15,521 nucleotides of DNA from assembly GCA_945877525.1 (NCBI GenBank), contig CAMDVP010000044.1:1-15521 (forward strand), given 5' to 3'. How positions within the stretch are numbered: the first letter of the stretch is position 1; the number at the start of each line of letters is the position of its first letter. The notes under the pieces are model-generated. The model saw only the letters and a list, made by a program, of their open reading frames with translations. It was not told the origin of the DNA and ran no database searches. This stretch comes from an uncultured Clostridia bacterium. Its GTDB lineage: Bacteria; Bacillota; Clostridia; Christensenellales; Aristaeellaceae. Shown piece by piece: positions 12,459 to 15,521 of the stretch. The position numbers and the translations under genes were made by a program.

Positions 12459-15394
12459 CGAAAGTGAAACTGAAGGATGCCACAAAGGAACTGGCCGCCG
12501 AGGCCCAAAAGGTGCTGGGCGACGCGACCCGTGTGCGCAAGGGCGCGGACAGCCTGGTGCAGTCCCTGAAAAAGCTGGAGAACCGCTTCCAGCGCGAAAA
12601 GGAGGAGGCCGCCGCCCAGCTGCGCCGCGAGGAGCAGCAGAAGGCTGCCGCCGCCCATTCCAAGGCATTCACCATGCTGGATGACGAGGAAAAGGCGCAG
12701 GTAGCCGCCGTGCAGGCTGCCGCCGAGGCAGAAAAGGCCCGCGCCGAGGAAGCCGCCCGCGAGGAAAAGGCCCGTGCCGAGGCTGCCGAGAAGGCTGCCC
12801 GTGAGCAGGAGCGCCAGGCCGCCGAGGAAAAGGCCCGCGCTGAAGCCGCCGAGAAGGCCGCCGAAGCCGCGAAGGCCCAGACCAAGGCGGAAAAGCCCGC
12901 CCCCGCCAAGGCAGAGAAGGCCGCCGCGCAGCCCAGGGCCGAAAAACCCGCCGAACCGAAAAAGCCCGCCATCGGGCAGATTATCAGCCGTCCCGGGCAG
13001 CAGACGCAGCCGCAGAAGCCCGTCGGCCTTGCGCCCAATGTGATCCGTGCGCCCCAGCCCCGGCCTGTGCAGCAGGGACAGGCTGCACCCCGGCCCGCCG
13101 GTCCCTATGGCCGTCCCGCCAATCCCCAGGGCCCCTACGGCCGGCCTGCCAATCCCCAGGGTCCCTATGGCCGGCCCGCCAATCCTCAGGGCCCCTATGG
13201 CCGGCCTGCCAATCCGCAAGGCCCCTATGGCCGTCCCGCCAATCCCCAGGGCCAGCAGGGCGGCTTTGCCCGGCCCGCTCAGGGTGGCGCGCCCCGACCC
13301 CAGGGTGGATTTGCCCAGCGTCCCGCCGGCGCCCCCGGCGCGGGCGGCTATGGCCAGCGGCCTCAGGGCGGTGCGCCCCGGCCCGCAGCCGGCGGCCGTC
13401 CCGGCATGGGCCGCAGCAAGGGTCCCGAGCTGACCCCCGTGGTGGAGAAGGAACGCGTTTCCAACTACGATCCCAACAAGAAAAATTACGTGCGCCAGCA
13501 CGACCCGGAGCGGGTGACCCGCAACCGCAAGCAGGAGGCCCGCAACAATTTCAGCGGCTATGACGACGATGTGATCCGCGGCGGCAAGCGCTCCCGCGTG
13601 AAGAAGCCCTCCGCGCAGCAGATGATGGCCCCCATCAAGATTGAAACCGCCTACATGGCCGGCGACACCATCGTGGTGCGCGACCTGTGCGAAAAGATCG
13701 GCAAAACCTCGGGCGAAATCATCAAGAAGCTGTTCCTGTTGGGCAACATGGCTACCATCAACAGCGAGATTGACTTTGATACCGCTCAGCTGGTGTGCTC
13801 CGACTTCGACATCACCCTGGAGCGCAAGGCCGAACAGACCGCCGAGGACGCCCTGGTGGCCGAGGACTTCGACGATGCCGAGGAGAACCTGGAGCCCCGT
13901 CCGCCGGTGGTGACCATCATGGGTCACGTCGACCACGGCAAGACCAGCCTGTTGGACTACATCCGCAGCGCCCACGTGACCGCAGGCGAGGCTGGCGGCA
14001 TCACCCAGCACATCGGCGCGTACACCGTGGATGTGGACGGACGGCAGATCACCTTCCTGGATACCCCCGGCCACGAGGCCTTCACCGCCATGCGTGCCCG
14101 CGGCACCCAGGCGACGGACATCGCCGTGCTGGTGGTGGCTGCCGACGACAGCGTGATGCCTCAAACCGTGGAATCCATCAACCATGCCAAGGCTGCCGAG
14201 GTGCCGCTGATTGTAGCCATCAACAAGATGGATAAGCCCGCGGCCAACCCAGACCGCGTGAAGCAGGATTTGACCAACTATGGCGTGGTGTGCGAGGACT
14301 GGGGCGGCGACACCATCTGCGTGCCTGTGTCCGCACTGACCGGCGAGGGCGTGGACGAGCTGCTGGAGATGATCCTCCTGCAGGCCGACATGCTCCAGCT
14401 GCGCGCCAACCCCAACCGCCTGGCCAAGGGCGTGATCGTCGAGGCCAAGCTGGACAAGACCCGCGGCCCCCTGGCCACGGTGCTGCTGCAGAACGGTACG
14501 CTGCATGTGGGCGACAACATCATCGCCGGCATGGCGGCTGGCCGTGTGCGCGCGCTGATCAACGACCGGGGCGAGAAGGTGCAGTCCGCCGGGCCGTCCA
14601 TGCCTGTGGAGATCATGGGCTTTGACGAGGTGCCCTCCGCAGGCGACGAAATGACCGCCGTGGGCGACGACCGTCTGTCCCGTCAGGTGGCTGCGGAGCG
14701 CCGCGAAAAGCTGCGCGCCTCCCGCGAGGCCACCGCCGCCAAGGTGAGCATGGAGAACCTGTTCTCCACCCTGGAGGAGGGCAAGCAGACCACCCTGAAC
14801 ATGATTATCAAGGCCGACGTGCAGGGCTCTGTGGAGGCCGTGAAGCAGGCCATGGAGAAGCTGTCCAACGACGAGGTGAAGGTGCGCGTGCTGCACTCCG
14901 GCGCCGGCGCCATCACCAAGGACGACGTGAACCTGGCCAGCGCCTTCAACGCCATCATCATCGGCTTCAACATCCGCCCCGACGCCTCCGCCCGCGAGGC
15001 CGCCGAGAAGGAAAAGGTGGATGTGCGCCTGTACACCATCATCTACAAAGCCATCGAGGATATGGAGAAGGCCATGAAGGGCCTGCTGGAGCCCGAATAC
15101 CGCGAGGTGCTGCTGGGCCATGCCGAGGTGCGCAACGTGTTCAAGATCACCGGCGCGGGCATCATCGCCGGCTGCTATGTGCAGGACGGCAAGATGCAGC
15201 GTAACGCTCAGGTGCGCCTGCTGCGCGACAACGTGGTCGTCTTTGAGGGCAAGCTGAGCAGTCTGCGCCACCTCAAGGAGGACGTGAAGGAAATGAAGGA
15301 AGGCTTCGAGTGCGGCATGAGCCTCGAGGGCCACAACGATATCAAGGAAGGCGACATTGTGGAGTGCTTCGTGATGGAGGAAATCCCCCGCTAA
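12455..15394 (+). CDS. infB: Translation initiation factor IF-2
   Basis: This 979-residue GTPase brings initiator tRNA to the ribosome. I start it at the ATG at 12455, which overlaps the ylxQ stop as ATGA and gives MTKVKLKDATKEL; the upstream in-frame TTG at 12434 is less natural. Residues about 70-150 are an Ala/Glu/Lys-rich charged helix. Residues about 165-340 are disordered and rich in Pro, Gly, Gln and Arg, including five exact GPYGRPANPQ units (216-265). An IF2_N domain lies near 393-460. The GTPase domain has G1 GHVDHGKT (490-497), G3 DTPGH (536-540), G4 NKMD (590-593) and SAL further on. The remaining domains, ending VECFVMEEIPR, are complete. The long N-terminus makes it larger than the Bacillus protein. 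It closes the operon, with a hairpin terminator after the stop. Confidence 0.98.
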   Translation: MTKVKLKDATKELAAEAQKVLGDATRVRKGADSLVQSLKKLENRFQREKEEAAAQLRREEQQKAAAAHSKAFTMLDDEEKAQVAAVQAAAEAEKARAEEAAREEKARAEAAEKAAREQERQAAEEKARAEAAEKAAEAAKAQTKAEKPAPAKAEKAAAQPRAEKPAEPKKPAIGQIISRPGQQTQPQKPVGLAPNVIRAPQPRPVQQGQAAPRPAGPYGRPANPQGPYGRPANPQGPYGRPANPQGPYGRPANPQGPYGRPANPQGQQGGFARPAQGGAPRPQGGFAQRPAGAPGAGGYGQRPQGGAPRPAAGGRPGMGRSKGPELTPVVEKERVSNYDPNKKNYVRQHDPERVTRNRKQEARNNFSGYDDDVIRGGKRSRVKKPSAQQMMAPIKIETAYMAGDTIVVRDLCEKIGKTSGEIIKKLFLLGNMATINSEIDFDTAQLVCSDFDITLERKAEQTAEDALVAEDFDDAEENLEPRPPVVTIMGHVDHGKTSLLDYIRSAHVTAGEAGGITQHIGAYTVDVDGRQITFLDTPGHEAFTAMRARGTQATDIAVLVVAADDSVMPQTVESINHAKAAEVPLIVAINKMDKPAANPDRVKQDLTNYGVVCEDWGGDTICVPVSALTGEGVDELLEMILLQADMLQLRANPNRLAKGVIVEAKLDKTRGPLATVLLQNGTLHVGDNIIAGMAAGRVRALINDRGEKVQSAGPSMPVEIMGFDEVPSAGDEMTAVGDDRLSRQVAAERREKLRASREATAAKVSMENLFSTLEEGKQTTLNMIIKADVQGSVEAVKQAMEKLSNDEVKVRVLHSGAGAITKDDVNLASAFNAIIIGFNIRPDASAREAAEKEKVDVRLYTIIYKAIEDMEKAMKGLLEPEYREVLLGHAEVRNVFKITGAGIIAGCYVQDGKMQRNAQVRLLRDNVVVFEGKLSSLRHLKEDVKEMKEGFECGMSLEGHNDIKEGDIVECFVMEEIPR
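13100..13249 (+). repeat. Five 30-bp tandem repeats inside infB
   Basis: Five in-frame 30-base units each encode GPYGRPANPQ without any amino-acid change. The units differ from one another only at synonymous positions (for example GGT/GGC, TAT/TAC, CGT/CGG, CCC/CCT/CCG, CAG/CAA). They sit in the disordered N-terminal part of IF-2 and are followed by related Gly/Gln/Arg/Pro-rich sequence. Confidence 0.97.
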
Positions 15395-15411
15395 GCGCCC
15401 TGCCGCCCATG

Positions 15412-15441
15412 CTCCCTGGGGCCAATCGCTCCAGGGAGTTT
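15412..15441 (+). terminator. Probable terminator after infB
   Basis: CTCCCTGG (15412-15419) pairs with CCAGGGAG (15431-15438), followed by TTT. It lies 17 bases after the infB stop. The T run is short, so termination may be partial; rbfA and other genes often follow infB beyond this point. Confidence 0.65.
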
Positions 15442-15448
15442 CACCCTG

Positions 15449-15521
15449 CCGGGGGGCTTTGCCCCCGGACCCCACCAGAGGGCGCTGCCCTCTGGACTCC
15501 CGGTCAGGGCGCTGCCCTGAC
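15449..15521. repeat. Cluster of three short hairpin repeats, cut by the window edge
   Basis: Three hairpins in a row: CCGGGGG(G)C/GCCCCCGG around TTT (15449-15468), CCAGAGGGC/GCCCTCTGG around GCT (15475-15495), and GTCAGGGC/GCCCTGAC around GCT (15503-15521). The last two share the GGGC-GCT-GCCC core. No open frame of note covers them. The array probably continues beyond the window. Confidence 0.75.

Noticed and set aside
13100..13249. The 30-bp repeat array as a possible CRISPR
   Set aside because: Repeats are directly adjacent with no spacers, are in frame and encode a peptide within IF-2.
12410..15475. A 1021-codon open frame on the minus strand across infB
   Set aside because: It mirrors infB exactly, has a composition of Gly/Leu/His/Ala typical of antisense GC-rich codons, and no recognisable domain. 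The infB frame is certain.

Overview
This window is a GC-rich piece of a chromosome that reads as a low-complexity-rich member of the Clostridia (Firmicutes). The clues are the intact rimP-nusA-rnpM(ylxR)-ylxQ-infB operon, radA next to a YacL-type PIN protein, a YdhR-type zinc-containing ROK fructokinase, a TIGR04086/YrzE-like membrane protein, strong AGGAGG-type ribosome binding sites and short hairpin terminators. The secreted FMN/FAD fumarate-reductase-like enzyme points to an anaerobe. I cannot name the genus from sequence alone. No tRNA, rRNA, CRISPR array, insertion sequence or phage gene is visible.

Layout. The left arm (1-3400) is on the minus strand: a YacL-like PIN membrane protein cut by the window edge, radA just upstream of it in the same operon, then rfbD as a single-gene unit with its own promoter and terminator. 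A divergent promoter region (about 3387-3565) separates rfbD from a plus-strand DEAD-box RNA helicase. The helicase converges on a small four-helix membrane protein, and the two share a terminator hairpin. A second divergent, AT-rich region (about 5467-5669) precedes a secreted flavoprotein reductase. Next come recA and a fructokinase-like ROK gene in one unit. A 359-base non-coding stretch (9740-10098) holds a terminator, a promoter and a roughly 240-nt, highly structured leader. After it comes the translation/transcription operon rimP-nusA-rnpM-ylxQ-infB, which fills the rest of the window. The right edge is a run of hairpin repeats.

How the genes fit together. Most are core information-processing genes: recombination (radA, recA), RNA remodelling (DEAD helicase), ribosome maturation (rimP), transcription elongation (nusA), RNase P modulation (rnpM), RNA binding (ylxQ) and translation initiation (infB). 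The metabolic or surface genes are rfbD (dTDP-rhamnose), the ROK sugar kinase and the extracytoplasmic reductase.

No clearly new multi-gene system is present. The items most worth following are the structured rimP leader, the extended -10 (TGR) signature shared by all six promoters found, the secreted flavinylated reductase with an inverted repeat on its promoter, the decapeptide repeat array in IF-2, the missing disA between radA and yacL, and the hairpin repeat cluster at the right edge.
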